From the NCBI GenBank assembly GCA_910586725.1, contig CAJUJL010000010.1:7524-71523 (forward strand): a stretch of DNA of 64,000 nt. Direction: 5' to 3'. Below, one piece after another: positions 10,011 through 18,281 of this stretch (the first letter of the stretch is position 1; every line of letters starts with the position of its first letter). A program made the translations under genes and the position numbers. The notes beneath the pieces were generated by a model. That model saw only the letters and a list, made by a program, of their open reading frames with translations, did no database searches and had not been told where the DNA came from. The stretch is from an uncultured Lachnospiraceae bacterium. Its GTDB lineage: Bacteria; Bacillota; Clostridia; Lachnospirales; Lachnospiraceae.

Positions 10011-10758
10011 AGCTTCTCCTTTCTTTCTTTTTCCGACTTTCATATTTTTCAGCAATTGCAAATATGCCGGTCATTCCCATCAAAAGAACTGCGGCATACT
10101 GTATCACAGAACATCCCATAACGCGGATGGTTCCTGTCCCCTCCATCATAAATTCAGAGATAAAAATCACAGTGGAAAAACAAATACAAAAGACAAACAA
10201 CAGACGCTTTCTCCTTTTGTGCAAATAAAGCAGCGCCAAAAACAAAACCAGCATGCAAACCGCCTCAAAGAGCTGCGTCGGATAGACGGAATAGCTATAG
10301 CCGGCCCCCGTACCGCGGCCCCACGAATATTTGAAAGCAAATGGTCCGCGATAAAACTTTCCCATGCAGCAGCCTTCAAAAAGACATGCCATGCGGTTAA
10401 ACATATGCTGAAACGCAAGGAAAATACAAAGCAAGTCCAGATAAGCAATCCACTCCCGGCTCCTGGTCCGATAAATCAGACGGTAAGCCAGAGGGAAAAA
10501 CAAAAGAACAAAAATTACGCGTCCGATAAAGTGCGTTCCCTGTTCTTTCGTCAAAAGCTCCCATACCGGATCTTTCGTTCCATAAGAAAGCCCCCGCACC
10601 AGTCTGCCAAAAAAAGCCCCCAGTTCTAAAGCCGCAAGAGAAATCAGATAAACAACAATCGTTTTTTTCCATGACCTGCTTTCTTGCCAATAAAAAAACA
10701 ATAAGAGAAAGGATCCAAAAATGCTCCCCATATTAATTACAAAAAAATATACGTTCAT
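9997..10758 (-). CDS. Lgt-like (prolipoprotein diacylglyceryl transferase family) membrane protein
   Basis: 253 residues with about seven membrane segments. It carries the Lgt-family core as HMFNRMACLFEGCCMG (about 139-154) and SVYPTQLFEAV (about 175-185), and ISEFMMEG late in the protein, where Lgt has its RxxSEF-type motif. Normal Lgt transfers diacylglycerol from phosphatidylglycerol to lipobox cysteines. This copy is divergent: the usual HGG segment is not obvious, and it heads an operon with a giant secreted protein and an NRPS rather than housekeeping genes. The giant protein has no lipobox, so its substrate is unclear. It is likely a paralogue of the housekeeping lgt, with a possible lipid-transfer role inferred only from fold. 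Confidence 0.75.
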   Translation of the reverse strand: MNVYFFVINMGSIFGSFLLLFFYWQESRSWKKTIVVYLISLAALELGAFFGRLVRGLSYGTKDPVWELLTKEQGTHFIGRVIFVLLFFPLAYRLIYRTRSREWIAYLDLLCIFLAFQHMFNRMACLFEGCCMGKFYRGPFAFKYSWGRGTGAGYSYSVYPTQLFEAVCMLVLFLALLYLHKRRKRLLFVFCICFSTVIFISEFMMEGTGTIRVMGCSVIQYAAVLLMGMTGIFAIAEKYESRKKKERRSYEKQ

Positions 10759-10829
10759 AATCCTCCGAAAAAATTATATTTGAACGATGTTAAAAAATTT
10801 AAGATCAAAAAATTCTATACATAAATATA

Positions 10830-10857
10830 ATTATATCTCTGACATGAGTATTGTCAA
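10830..10857 (-). promoter_or_regulatory. SigmaA-type promoter of the Lgt-like/giant/peptide/NRPS operon
   Basis: On the minus strand: TTGACA (10852-10857), 16-bp spacer, TATAAT (10830-10835). Both hexamers are perfect consensus, and the predicted start is about 65 bases before the Lgt-like ATG at 10758. No other good promoter was noticed inside the operon. Confidence 0.75.
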
Positions 10858-10947
10858 CCATTTTTTTTAAAAATTTCTCTTTTTTGGCACTTTATTTTCA
10901 GAATACGTGGAAATAAGCGCTCTTTTACCCTTAATTAAAATCTTTCC

Positions 10948-10975
10948 TTGATAAATCATTGAAATATGATAAAAT
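10948..10975 (+). promoter_or_regulatory. Promoter of typA
   Basis: TTGATA (10948-10953), 16-bp spacer, TAAAAT (10970-10975). A small hairpin (CGGGC...GCCCG, 10983-10999) lies in the 5' untranslated region before the ribosome-binding site. Confidence 0.6.
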
Positions 10976-11027
10976 AAGAAGCCGGGCGTACTCTGCCCGA
11001 TGTTTGAATACAGAAAGAAGGATTTTT

Positions 11028-12860
11028 ATGAAGAAAAAAAGAGACGACATCCGCAATATTGCCATTATTGCCCATGTAGATCATGGCAAAACAACTCTCG
11101 TAGATGAACTTTTAAAACAAAGCGGCGTATTCCGCGAGAACCAGGAAGTCAAAGAACGGGTTATGGACTCCAACGACATCGAACGGGAACGGGGCATTAC
11201 CATACTTTCCAAAAATACGGCCGTATTTTATAAAGACACCAAAATCAACATTATTGACACGCCGGGCCATGCAGATTTCGGGGGCGAGGTAGAACGCGTC
11301 TTAAAAATGGTAAACGGCGTCATCCTTGTCGTAGACGCATTTGAGGGCGTTATGCCGCAGACAAAATTCGTGCTGATGAAGGCGCTTTCCCTTGATCTTC
11401 CGGTTATTGTCTGCATCAACAAAATCGATCGTCCGGAAGCAAGGCCGGAGGAAGTCATTGACGAGGTTTTAGAGCTGTTTATGGATTTAGACGCTTCCGA
11501 CGAGCAGTTGGAATGCCCGTTTATTTACACGTCTGCAAGAGACGGCCGCGCCATGAAAGACTTAAACCAGCCGAAAAAAGATATGACCGACTTATTTGAT
11601 ACGATTGTAGAGTATATTCCGGCCCCGGAGGGCGATCCGGACGCAGGAACCCAGGTTCTGATCAGCACAATTGACTACAACGAATACGTAGGCCGCATCG
11701 GCGTCGGCAAAGTCGACAACGGATGCCTGAAAGTAAATCAGGACGCCCTTCTGTTAAACCATCATGAACCGGACAAGCAGAAAAAAATCCGGATCAGCAA
11801 ATTATACGAATTTGACGGTTTAAATAAAGCAGAAGTGACAGAAGCGGGAATCGGCTCAATTGTAGCCATATCCGGAATCGCGGACCTCCACATCGGAGAT
11901 ACCATCTGCTCTTTGGAAAATCCCGCATCCATTCCGTTCCAGAAAATTTCCGAACCGACGCTTGCTATGAACTTTATTGTCAACGACAGCCCATTCGCCG
12001 GACAGGAAGGCAAATACGTCACATCCCGCCACATCAGAGACCGATTGTTCCGGGAATTGAATACGGACGTAAGCCTTCGGGTAGAAGAAACCGACAGTCC
12101 GGACAGCTACAAGGTTTCCGGCCGGGGCGAGCTGCATTTATCTGTCCTGATTGAAAATATGCGCAGAGAAGGCTATGAATTTGCGGTCAGCAAAGCGGAA
12201 GTCCTCTATCATACGGACGAAAACGGCAAAAAAACCGAACCCATGGAGCTGGCTTACGTAGACGTTCCCGACGATTTTACCGGAGCCGTTATTTCCAAAT
12301 TAAGCACGAGAAAAGGCAGCCTTTTGAATATGAAAAGCATCAGCGGCGGCTATACCAGACTGGAATTTAAGATTCCCTCCAGAGGGCTCATCGGCTACCG
12401 CGGGGAATTTTTAACCGACACCAAAGGAAACGGCATTATCAACACCATTTTTGACGGATACGAACCTTACTGCGGCGATATTGAATACCGAAAATTAGGC
12501 TCCCTGATTGCCTTTGAAACAGGCGAATCCGTCACCTACGGCCTCTTTTCCGCGCAGGACCGCGGAGCTTTATTTATCGGTCCCGGTGAAAAAGTCTATT
12601 CCGGCATGGTGATCGGCTCCTCTTCGAGAGCGGAAGACATTGAGATCAACGTCTGCAAGAAAAAGCATCTGACAAATACGCGTTCTTCTTCGGCGGATGA
12701 AGCGCTTACTCTGACCCCGCCAAGAATCTTAAGCTTAGAACAGGCGATTGATTTTATCGACGTGGACGAGCTGCTTGAAGTAACGCCGGAGAGTCTGCGC
12801 ATTCGAAAGCGAATTTTAGATTCCACGCTTCGTAAACGGGCGAATATCAACAAAAAATAA
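11028..12860 (+). CDS. typA: Ribosome-associated GTPase TypA/BipA
   Basis: 610 residues, the usual length for TypA/BipA, an EF-G-like translational GTPase that binds ribosomes and aids 50S assembly and stress adaptation. G1 is AHVDHGKTT, the switch region RERGITI, G3 DTPGHADF and G4 NKID. EF-G-like domains III and V and the TypA-specific C-terminal domain follow (GYRGEFLTDTKGNG, ITPPRILSLEQA-type region). The start is ATG 11028 behind AGAAGGA; an in-frame ATG at 10959 lies upstream of the RBS and inside the promoter and is rejected. It is monocistronic and ends in a bidirectional terminator shared with nifU. Confidence 0.97.
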   Translation: MKKKRDDIRNIAIIAHVDHGKTTLVDELLKQSGVFRENQEVKERVMDSNDIERERGITILSKNTAVFYKDTKINIIDTPGHADFGGEVERVLKMVNGVILVVDAFEGVMPQTKFVLMKALSLDLPVIVCINKIDRPEARPEEVIDEVLELFMDLDASDEQLECPFIYTSARDGRAMKDLNQPKKDMTDLFDTIVEYIPAPEGDPDAGTQVLISTIDYNEYVGRIGVGKVDNGCLKVNQDALLLNHHEPDKQKKIRISKLYEFDGLNKAEVTEAGIGSIVAISGIADLHIGDTICSLENPASIPFQKISEPTLAMNFIVNDSPFAGQEGKYVTSRHIRDRLFRELNTDVSLRVEETDSPDSYKVSGRGELHLSVLIENMRREGYEFAVSKAEVLYHTDENGKKTEPMELAYVDVPDDFTGAVISKLSTRKGSLLNMKSISGGYTRLEFKIPSRGLIGYRGEFLTDTKGNGIINTIFDGYEPYCGDIEYRKLGSLIAFETGESVTYGLFSAQDRGALFIGPGEKVYSGMVIGSSSRAEDIEINVCKKKHLTNTRSSSADEALTLTPPRILSLEQAIDFIDVDELLEVTPESLRIRKRILDSTLRKRANINKK

Positions 12861-12864
12861 CACT

Positions 12865-12912
12865 AAAAAAAGGCTGTTGCAACATGAACCTTCATATTGT
12901 AACAGCCTTTTT
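12865..12912. terminator. Bidirectional terminator between typA and nifU
   Basis: A stem AAAAAGGCTGTT / AACAGCCTTTTT with a loop of about 20 bases, and T/A runs on both sides. It lies between convergent typA and nifS-nifU. Confidence 0.85.
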
Positions 12913-12927
12913 CCTGCATCGCTCTGA

Positions 12928-13368
12928 TCAGATTTCACTTTTGTTTGCTTCGATTTCTTCAATGTCCTCCACCGGCTCTTTTAATCCTTCAATTACAATG
13001 CCATTCTTTTTGGCGTAATCCCAAAGCGCGGCATGAATCGCTTCTTCGGCCAGAAGCGAACAATGCACTTTGACCGGAGGAAGTCCGTCTAACGCCTCCA
13101 TTACCGCCCGATTCGTAACTTTCAGCGCGTCCTGCACCGTCTTTCCCGTTACAAGCTCTGTCGCCATGCTGCTTGTGGCAATCGCCGCGCCGCATCCAAA
13201 AGTTTTAAACTTCGCTTCTTTTATGACTCCGTTTTCATCAATGTCCAGATACATCCGCATAATATCTCCGCACTTTGCGTTTCCAACGGTTCCAACGCCT
13301 TTGGCGCCTTCTATTTCTCCCATATTTCTTGGATTTTTAAAATGATCCATTACTTTTTCGCTATACAT
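12928..13368 (-). CDS. nifU: NifU/IscU-type iron-sulfur cluster scaffold
   Basis: 146 residues. Builds [Fe-S] clusters from sulfur supplied by the cysteine desulfurase and passes them to apoproteins. The three scaffold cysteines are C33 (AKCGD), C59 (FGCGAA) and C103 (VHCSLLAEEAI). The C-terminal end carries an acidic extension rather than the CxxC NifU domain, so it is the short scaffold form common in clostridia. Its ATG lies inside the end of nifS (19-base overlap) behind AAAGGAGG, so the two are translationally coupled. Confidence 0.95.
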   Translation of the reverse strand: MYSEKVMDHFKNPRNMGEIEGAKGVGTVGNAKCGDIMRMYLDIDENGVIKEAKFKTFGCGAAIATSSMATELVTGKTVQDALKVTNRAVMEALDGLPPVKVHCSLLAEEAIHAALWDYAKKNGIVIEGLKEPVEDIEEIEANKSEI

Positions 13369-14561
13369 GACGCATCCTCCTTTGCTCCCTTTTTCAAAAA
13401 ATCTTCGTACAGCGGCGACATATTTCGCAGCCGCTCTATCGTCTTTTTCAATTCCTCCACGACAAAATCCAGTTCTTCTTTCGTCGTCTGCTCCGACAGC
13501 GTAAGACGCAGGGAACCATGCGCAATCTCATGGGGTCTTCCTATGGCAAGCAGCACATGAGACGGATCTAAAGAACCCGACGTGCATGCCGATCCGCTTG
13601 AAGCGCAGATTCCCGCTTCGTCCAGAAGAATCAGCATAGATTCTCCCTCAATAAACCGGAAGCAAAAATGCGCGTTGTTAGGCAGCCGGCTCGTCCTGTG
13701 TCCGTTTACAATCGTAAACGGAATCTCTTCTTCTACCCGGGAAATCAGATAATCCCGCAGACGCGTCTCTTTTTCCATCGTTTCAAACATCTTTTCCCTG
13801 GCCCGCTTAGACGCCGCGGCAAACCCCGCGATTCCCGGCACGTTATGCGTCCCGGCGCGTTTTCCGCGCTCCTGGGCTCCGCCATGGATCAAAGATGAAA
13901 GCTTGACGGACTTTCTTGCATAGAGAAATCCTGCTCCTTTTGGTCCGTGGATCTTGTGCGCGCTGGCGCTTAATAAATCAATCTTCATTTCTTCCACATC
14001 CAGCGGAATATGCCCAAACGCCTGAACGGCGTCCGTATGAAAGAGAACGCCGGCTTCTCTTGCAATTTCCCCGATTTTTGCAATTGGCTGAATGGTTCCG
14101 ATTTCGTTATTTGCGGCCATAATGGAAATCAGAATGGTATCCGGCCGAACAGACGCCCTAAGCTGCTCTAAGTCCACGATCCCGTCCTCATTTACATCCA
14201 GATACGTCACGTCATATCCCTGACGCTGTAAATATTCAAACGTATGAAGAACGGCATGATGTTCTATTTTTGACGTAATCAAATGCCTTCCTTTTTCTTT
14301 GTAAGCTTCAGCCACTGCTTTTATGGCCCAGTTGTCCGCTTCGCTTCCTCCGCCTGTAAAATAAATTTCCTGCGGCTTCGCGCCGATTGCAGACGCAAGC
14401 TCTTCTCTGGCCTCCTCTACCACGCCCGCGCTTTTTTGCGCAAACTGATAAATGCTGGACGGATTACCGTAAAATTCTGTAAAACAGGGCTGCATTTTGA
14501 GAAAAACTTCCGGATCCAGCCGCGTCGTGGCGGCATTGTCCAAATAAATAAGTCGTTTCAT
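13350..14561 (-). CDS. nifS: Cysteine desulfurase NifS/IscS
   Basis: 403 residues. PLP enzyme converting L-cysteine to alanine and enzyme-bound persulfide for Fe-S assembly. Visible: N-terminal YLDNAATT, the HTDAVQ cofactor-binding segment (175-180), PLP lysine K203 in SAHKIHGPKG, and catalytic C326 in SGSACTSG. The ATG at 14561 follows AAAGGAGGG; an in-frame ATG at 14597 precedes that RBS and is rejected. First gene of a two-gene operon with nifU. No IscR-type regulator is adjacent. Likely customers in this window include NfnA/NfnB and the radical-SAM NrdG. Confidence 0.95.
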   Translation of the reverse strand: MKRLIYLDNAATTRLDPEVFLKMQPCFTEFYGNPSSIYQFAQKSAGVVEEAREELASAIGAKPQEIYFTGGGSEADNWAIKAVAEAYKEKGRHLITSKIEHHAVLHTFEYLQRQGYDVTYLDVNEDGIVDLEQLRASVRPDTILISIMAANNEIGTIQPIAKIGEIAREAGVLFHTDAVQAFGHIPLDVEEMKIDLLSASAHKIHGPKGAGFLYARKSVKLSSLIHGGAQERGKRAGTHNVPGIAGFAAASKRAREKMFETMEKETRLRDYLISRVEEEIPFTIVNGHRTSRLPNNAHFCFRFIEGESMLILLDEAGICASSGSACTSGSLDPSHVLLAIGRPHEIAHGSLRLTLSEQTTKEELDFVVEELKKTIERLRNMSPLYEDFLKKGAKEDASCIAKK

Positions 14562-14626
14562 ATTTCCCTCCTTTTTATCAAATAATATATAATTCATATA
14601 TGTTTAGTAGGTTATTGGTTTCGAAA

Positions 14627-14651
14627 GAAGGTCTGTCGATCTGACAGACCT
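14627..14651 (-). terminator. Terminator after htrA
   Basis: A perfect 10-bp stem AAGGTCTGTC / GACAGACCTT with a 5-base loop. On the minus strand it is followed by a short pyrimidine run (TCTTTC). It separates htrA from nifS. Confidence 0.6.
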
Positions 14652-14704
14652 TATCCTACGGATGACATCAGTTTAGCATCTATTTCCCCTTATGTCAACA
14701 ACAA

Positions 14705-15904
14705 TCAATCTGTTTGTGCCGTCAATGTTACAGGAACTTCTTTTTCTATATAACTGCCGTTATTGATAATCAAAACAGTTATCTCAACCGTATCTCCTAC
14801 CTTATATCCTCCTATGCAGCTTTTCAGCTCATCCATCGATTTTACTTCTTCGCCATCTATTTTTGATATAATATTTCCCGCTATAATACCGGCCTGATGC
14901 GCACCGCTGCCTTCCACAACCTGCGCTACATATACGCCGTTTGGCATATTATATTGTCCGGACACTTCCTCCGTAACATCCACACCGTAAATTCCCAGAT
15001 AAGGATTTCCGGTATTCGTTGTTTTGCCGTTTTCAATCAGATCATTTAAAATCGGGCCTGCCGTGGCGGTTGGAATTGCAAAGCCCATTCCTTCCACATC
15101 CGTATCGGAATATTTGGAAGAGTTAATGCCAATCACTTCGCCCTTTGCATTAATCAGCGCGCCTCCGCTGTTGCCGGGGTTAATTGCGGCATCGGTCTGG
15201 ATCAGGCGGTTAGATATTGCCTGTCCCGTCATTTCATCCTGAAATGTCACTTCTCTTTCCAATGCGCTGATGACGCCCGTCGTCACGGACTGCCCATAAC
15301 CCAATGCATTCCCGATCGCAATTGCCGCATCGCCTACGGAAAGTTCATCCGAATCTCCCATTGTCGCGACTTTTATCGCATTTAATGTCTCCTGCGTCAA
15401 ATCTGAAAGAGCCACCTGAACAACCGCAAGATCGTTTGACGGCGCAACGCCGCGCACTGTGGCGGGAGCCGTCGTTTCATCTGAAAACTGTACGGTCAAG
15501 GCTGTTGTGCTTTCTACAACATGATTGTTTGTCGCGATATAAAGATAATTTTCATCTTTGTCTATCAGAATGCCGGAGCCGCTGCTTTCACTCTCAATCG
15601 TTCTGCCCCGTCCGAAAAAACTCATCATCTCCTGCTGTGTCATTCCGGTAATTGCCACAACAGACGGCATTGTCTCTTCCACGATACCAGAAATATCGGA
15701 AGAAACGACTTTTGCCGATGTACGGATGGGCTGGATCTTCTCCGTTTCTGCCCGCTCTTTTTCCCCGTCTTTTTCCTCTGTCTGCATAATATAGTTATCC
15801 ATAACGTATCCTACACCCGAAAATGCCGTGCCTCCGACGATTCCAAATGCTAATGCCAATGCCGCGCATTTTGTCAGTTTTCCCAAAAAATTATTTTTTC
15901 TCAT
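14705..15904 (-). CDS. htrA: HtrA/DegP-type trypsin-like serine protease with PDZ domain
   Basis: 399 residues: N-terminal membrane anchor (about 10-33), trypsin-like domain (about 70-290), one PDZ domain (about 300-390). The catalytic triad is H128 (NNHVVE), D158 (SNDLAV) and S246 (NPGNSGGAL). Membrane-tethered HtrA proteases of Firmicutes degrade misfolded extracytoplasmic proteins. In this strain, rich in giant secreted proteins, a role in their quality control is plausible. The linker between anchor and protease is acidic and low in complexity. Monocistronic, with its own terminator. Confidence 0.95.
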   Translation of the reverse strand: MRKNNFLGKLTKCAALALAFGIVGGTAFSGVGYVMDNYIMQTEEKDGEKERAETEKIQPIRTSAKVVSSDISGIVEETMPSVVAITGMTQQEMMSFFGRGRTIESESSGSGILIDKDENYLYIATNNHVVESTTALTVQFSDETTAPATVRGVAPSNDLAVVQVALSDLTQETLNAIKVATMGDSDELSVGDAAIAIGNALGYGQSVTTGVISALEREVTFQDEMTGQAISNRLIQTDAAINPGNSGGALINAKGEVIGINSSKYSDTDVEGMGFAIPTATAGPILNDLIENGKTTNTGNPYLGIYGVDVTEEVSGQYNMPNGVYVAQVVEGSGAHQAGIIAGNIISKIDGEEVKSMDELKSCIGGYKVGDTVEITVLIINNGSYIEKEVPVTLTAQTD

Positions 15905-16023
15905 ATTGTAACTCCTTTCGGTTTTATGCTGTTTTTGTATGCTTTCTTGTTTACATAAAGTAGTTTAATTCACAAATATGTTCTGTTTTTGATGAATTTA
16001 TGAAAAAAGTATGTTTTTTCAAT

Positions 16024-16791
16024 TTATGGAACATAATTGACTATCAGTATTGCGGCTCCTAAAACAGTAAGCACAACGCCCGTAGCGCGATTCAGCGTCT
16101 TGGCGCTGGCTTTGTTGGCAAATTTGGCAGCAATTCTTGCCCATAGAAGCGTGGACGCCACACAAAATGCCAGACAGTAAAGATCCGGAATTCCACCAAT
16201 CGCAAAATGAGTAACCGCACCGGTAAACGCAGTAAACGCCATAATAAAAACGCTTGTGCCGACTGCCGTTTTCAGCTCATAGCCCAATACGCCCGTAAGC
16301 AGAAGGAGCATCATCATACCGCCTCCCGCTCCGATAAAACCGCAGATGAATCCAACCGCCATACCGCTGATAACAGATTGAACCAACTGCCTTTTTCTGC
16401 TGACGGCAAGCATGGATTCTTTGGTTGCCATAACCGGCTTTACCATAAATTTAATGCCCAGCAAAAATGTCATCATCACAGAAAAATTTCCCATTGCCGT
16501 ATTTGGCACATGACTGGCCGCAAAACTTCCCACCAGCGTAAAGATCAATACCATAACCATCATAACAAAACCGTTTTTTATGTCAAGATTCTTGTTTTTG
16601 CCGTAAGTATACGCGCTTGCCGCGCTTGCAAGCACGTCGCTTGCTAAAGCAATTCCCACGGCTTCATAAGCGGGAAGCCCTAAAAATGTAATGAGCATCG
16701 GACTGATAACCGCCGCCGCGCTCATGCCGGCAAACCCTGTGCCAAGCCCCGCCCCGATTCCTGCAAGAAAACACACGAAAAATCTGTACAT
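16024..16791 (-). CDS. TauE/SafE-family sulfite/organosulfonate exporter-like permease
   Basis: 255 residues, about eight hydrophobic segments. It has the family's two-fold repeat: glycine-rich GAGLGTGFAGMSAA near the N-terminus and GFIGAGGGMMMLLLL mid-protein. The family moves sulfite, taurine-type sulfonates or sulfoacetate, but substrates are rarely predictable. It sits 16 bases downstream of a MarR regulator in the same direction, so it is probably that regulator's target. Confidence 0.88.
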   Translation of the reverse strand: MYRFFVCFLAGIGAGLGTGFAGMSAAAVISPMLITFLGLPAYEAVGIALASDVLASAASAYTYGKNKNLDIKNGFVMMVMVLIFTLVGSFAASHVPNTAMGNFSVMMTFLLGIKFMVKPVMATKESMLAVSRKRQLVQSVISGMAVGFICGFIGAGGGMMMLLLLTGVLGYELKTAVGTSVFIMAFTAFTGAVTHFAIGGIPDLYCLAFCVASTLLWARIAAKFANKASAKTLNRATGVVLTVLGAAILIVNYVP

Positions 16792-16807
16792 AATGATTCC
16801 TCCTCGT

Positions 16808-17233
16808 TTAATGCTTTTTTATATTTTCCATCATCTGCGCTGTGCAGCGCTTCATCGCATCCAAATCTTTTTGAGGAATCCCCTTGAAGATTGCTGCCAT
16901 AAACGCCTGCTGCGCCGTCTGTCCGTCCGCAATTATATCGGAAGCCGCATCCATTATTTTCAGATGAACTGTTTTTCGATTGTGATCCGCGTATGCTTTT
17001 TTCAAAAAACCTCTCTGCTCTAGCATCTTTATAGAAACGGACACCTGTGACTTCGATAAATACCTGACCTCCACAATGTCCGAAGCCGTATCGTACATGG
17101 GATTGTTGGCCAGAAACAAAAGTATGTCCAGCTCCATGCGGGTAATCTCATGTTTTTCGCAGACTTCTTCCACGTATCTGGAATAAAACGTCTTTATGGC
17201 ATTCTGGTGTTCCCATGGATTGACTGGCAGCAT
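16808..17233 (-). CDS. MarR-family transcriptional regulator
   Basis: 141 residues with a MarR winged helix-turn-helix. The recognition-helix region is SKSQVSVSIKMLEQRGFL and the wing about ADHNRKTVHL. It starts at ATG 17233 behind GAGG. MarR proteins are usually repressors released by small ligands. It is co-directional with, and just upstream of, the TauE/SafE permease, which suggests control of that operon including itself. Confidence 0.88.
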   Translation of the reverse strand: MLPVNPWEHQNAIKTFYSRYVEEVCEKHEITRMELDILLFLANNPMYDTASDIVEVRYLSKSQVSVSIKMLEQRGFLKKAYADHNRKTVHLKIMDAASDIIADGQTAQQAFMAAIFKGIPQKDLDAMKRCTAQMMENIKKH

Positions 17234-17305
17234 ATTATCGCCTCATTTTGTTCTTTTTAGAACTATTGTATCGCAAAAGCAGAAAAAGTCAATTGCTTTT
17301 TATGA

Positions 17306-17340
17306 AAGAAAAAAAGCCATAACCCTTTGGTTATGACTTT
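17306..17340 (-). terminator. Terminator after the histidine kinase gene
   Basis: Stem AAAGTCATAACC / GGTTATGGCTTT (one mismatch) with a 4-base loop. On the minus strand it is followed by TTTTTTCTTTC. It ends the response regulator-ABC-kinase operon. Confidence 0.8.
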
Positions 17341-17360
17341 CATGCGCATACAATTTTTCA

Positions 17361-18278
17361 TCAGCCATTTCCTATCCCATCTGTTACAACCGGAAAACGC
17401 ATATCAACAACAAATTCATTGTTTTCTATCTTAACATTCATTTCTCCGTTCATTCGTCCTGCCAGTTCCTTTGCAATCGATAACCCCAATCCTGTAGACG
17501 TTTTACTTCTTGCCGCATCAGCCTTGTAAAATCGTTCAAAAACATGATCTATATTGATTTCTTCCGGATGTGTGACCTGATTGCTGATTTGAAGCGCGGC
17601 CTGATTCTGGTCGCAGTCCAATACAATGGCAATCTTTTTTTCTCCATGATCCAGCCCGTTTTTTATTACATTCTGAATCACGCGGCGAAGTCCCTGTTTG
17701 TTTCCGTTTATGTACAACGGCTTCTCCGTGATTTGAATATCCGGTTGTATTTTCATTCTTACCCAGTCGTCATAATAAGAAAAAACCGTTTCTTTCAAAA
17801 TCCGATTCATACAGCAAGGCTCTATTTCTAAATTGTACGACTCGCTTTTTAACTTTGTGAATGTAAACAGCTCTTCTAACATTTCATTCAGACTGTAAAT
17901 TCTTTCATGAATTATTTTCAAATAATGCTTTTGCTCTTTTACATTATCACATTCTTCAATTAATTGAAAGTACCCGTCCAGAGACGTCAGGGGCGTTCGG
18001 ATGTCATGAGAAAGATTTGTATACGTATCCGCAATCAACGCTTCTTTTTTTTGATAGTGCATCTTTTCTTTTCTGCGTAAATCCAAAAGTTCATTCAGTC
18101 TGTCTGAGAGCTCTCCAATTCCCCCTATATCAAATTCACGATGGATCATCATATTACTGTCGTGTTCTATTAAAAACGCCAACTGGCGGCAGATGTCTTT
18201 CACCTGCCGCTGATATTTCCACATAAGAATCAATTGTGCGATAATAATTCCCGCTAAAATTCCAATTATCATATTCAT
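17361..18278 (-). CDS. Sensor histidine kinase of the ABC/two-component module
   Basis: 305 residues. One N-terminal membrane helix (about 3-21) and no extracellular sensor domain, then a dimerisation domain with the H box LSHDIRTPLTS (phospho-acceptor H91) and a HATPase domain with the N box NVIKNGLDHG and G box STGLGLSIAKEL. Kinases with no sensor domain usually read the state of a partner ABC transporter. It is the last gene after the ABC permease (3-base gap) and probably phosphorylates the regulator at 20125-20808. Confidence 0.9.
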   Translation of the reverse strand: MNMIIGILAGIIIAQLILMWKYQRQVKDICRQLAFLIEHDSNMMIHREFDIGGIGELSDRLNELLDLRRKEKMHYQKKEALIADTYTNLSHDIRTPLTSLDGYFQLIEECDNVKEQKHYLKIIHERIYSLNEMLEELFTFTKLKSESYNLEIEPCCMNRILKETVFSYYDDWVRMKIQPDIQITEKPLYINGNKQGLRRVIQNVIKNGLDHGEKKIAIVLDCDQNQAALQISNQVTHPEEINIDHVFERFYKADAARSKTSTGLGLSIAKELAGRMNGEMNVKIENNEFVVDMRFPVVTDGIGNG

Positions 18279-18281
18279 CCG

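Noticed and set aside
9715..10629. A ~300-codon plus-strand open frame across the start of the giant gene and the Lgt-like gene
   Set aside because: It is antisense to two well-supported genes, has low-complexity, Ser/Asn-rich composition, and no RBS or promoter on the plus strand.
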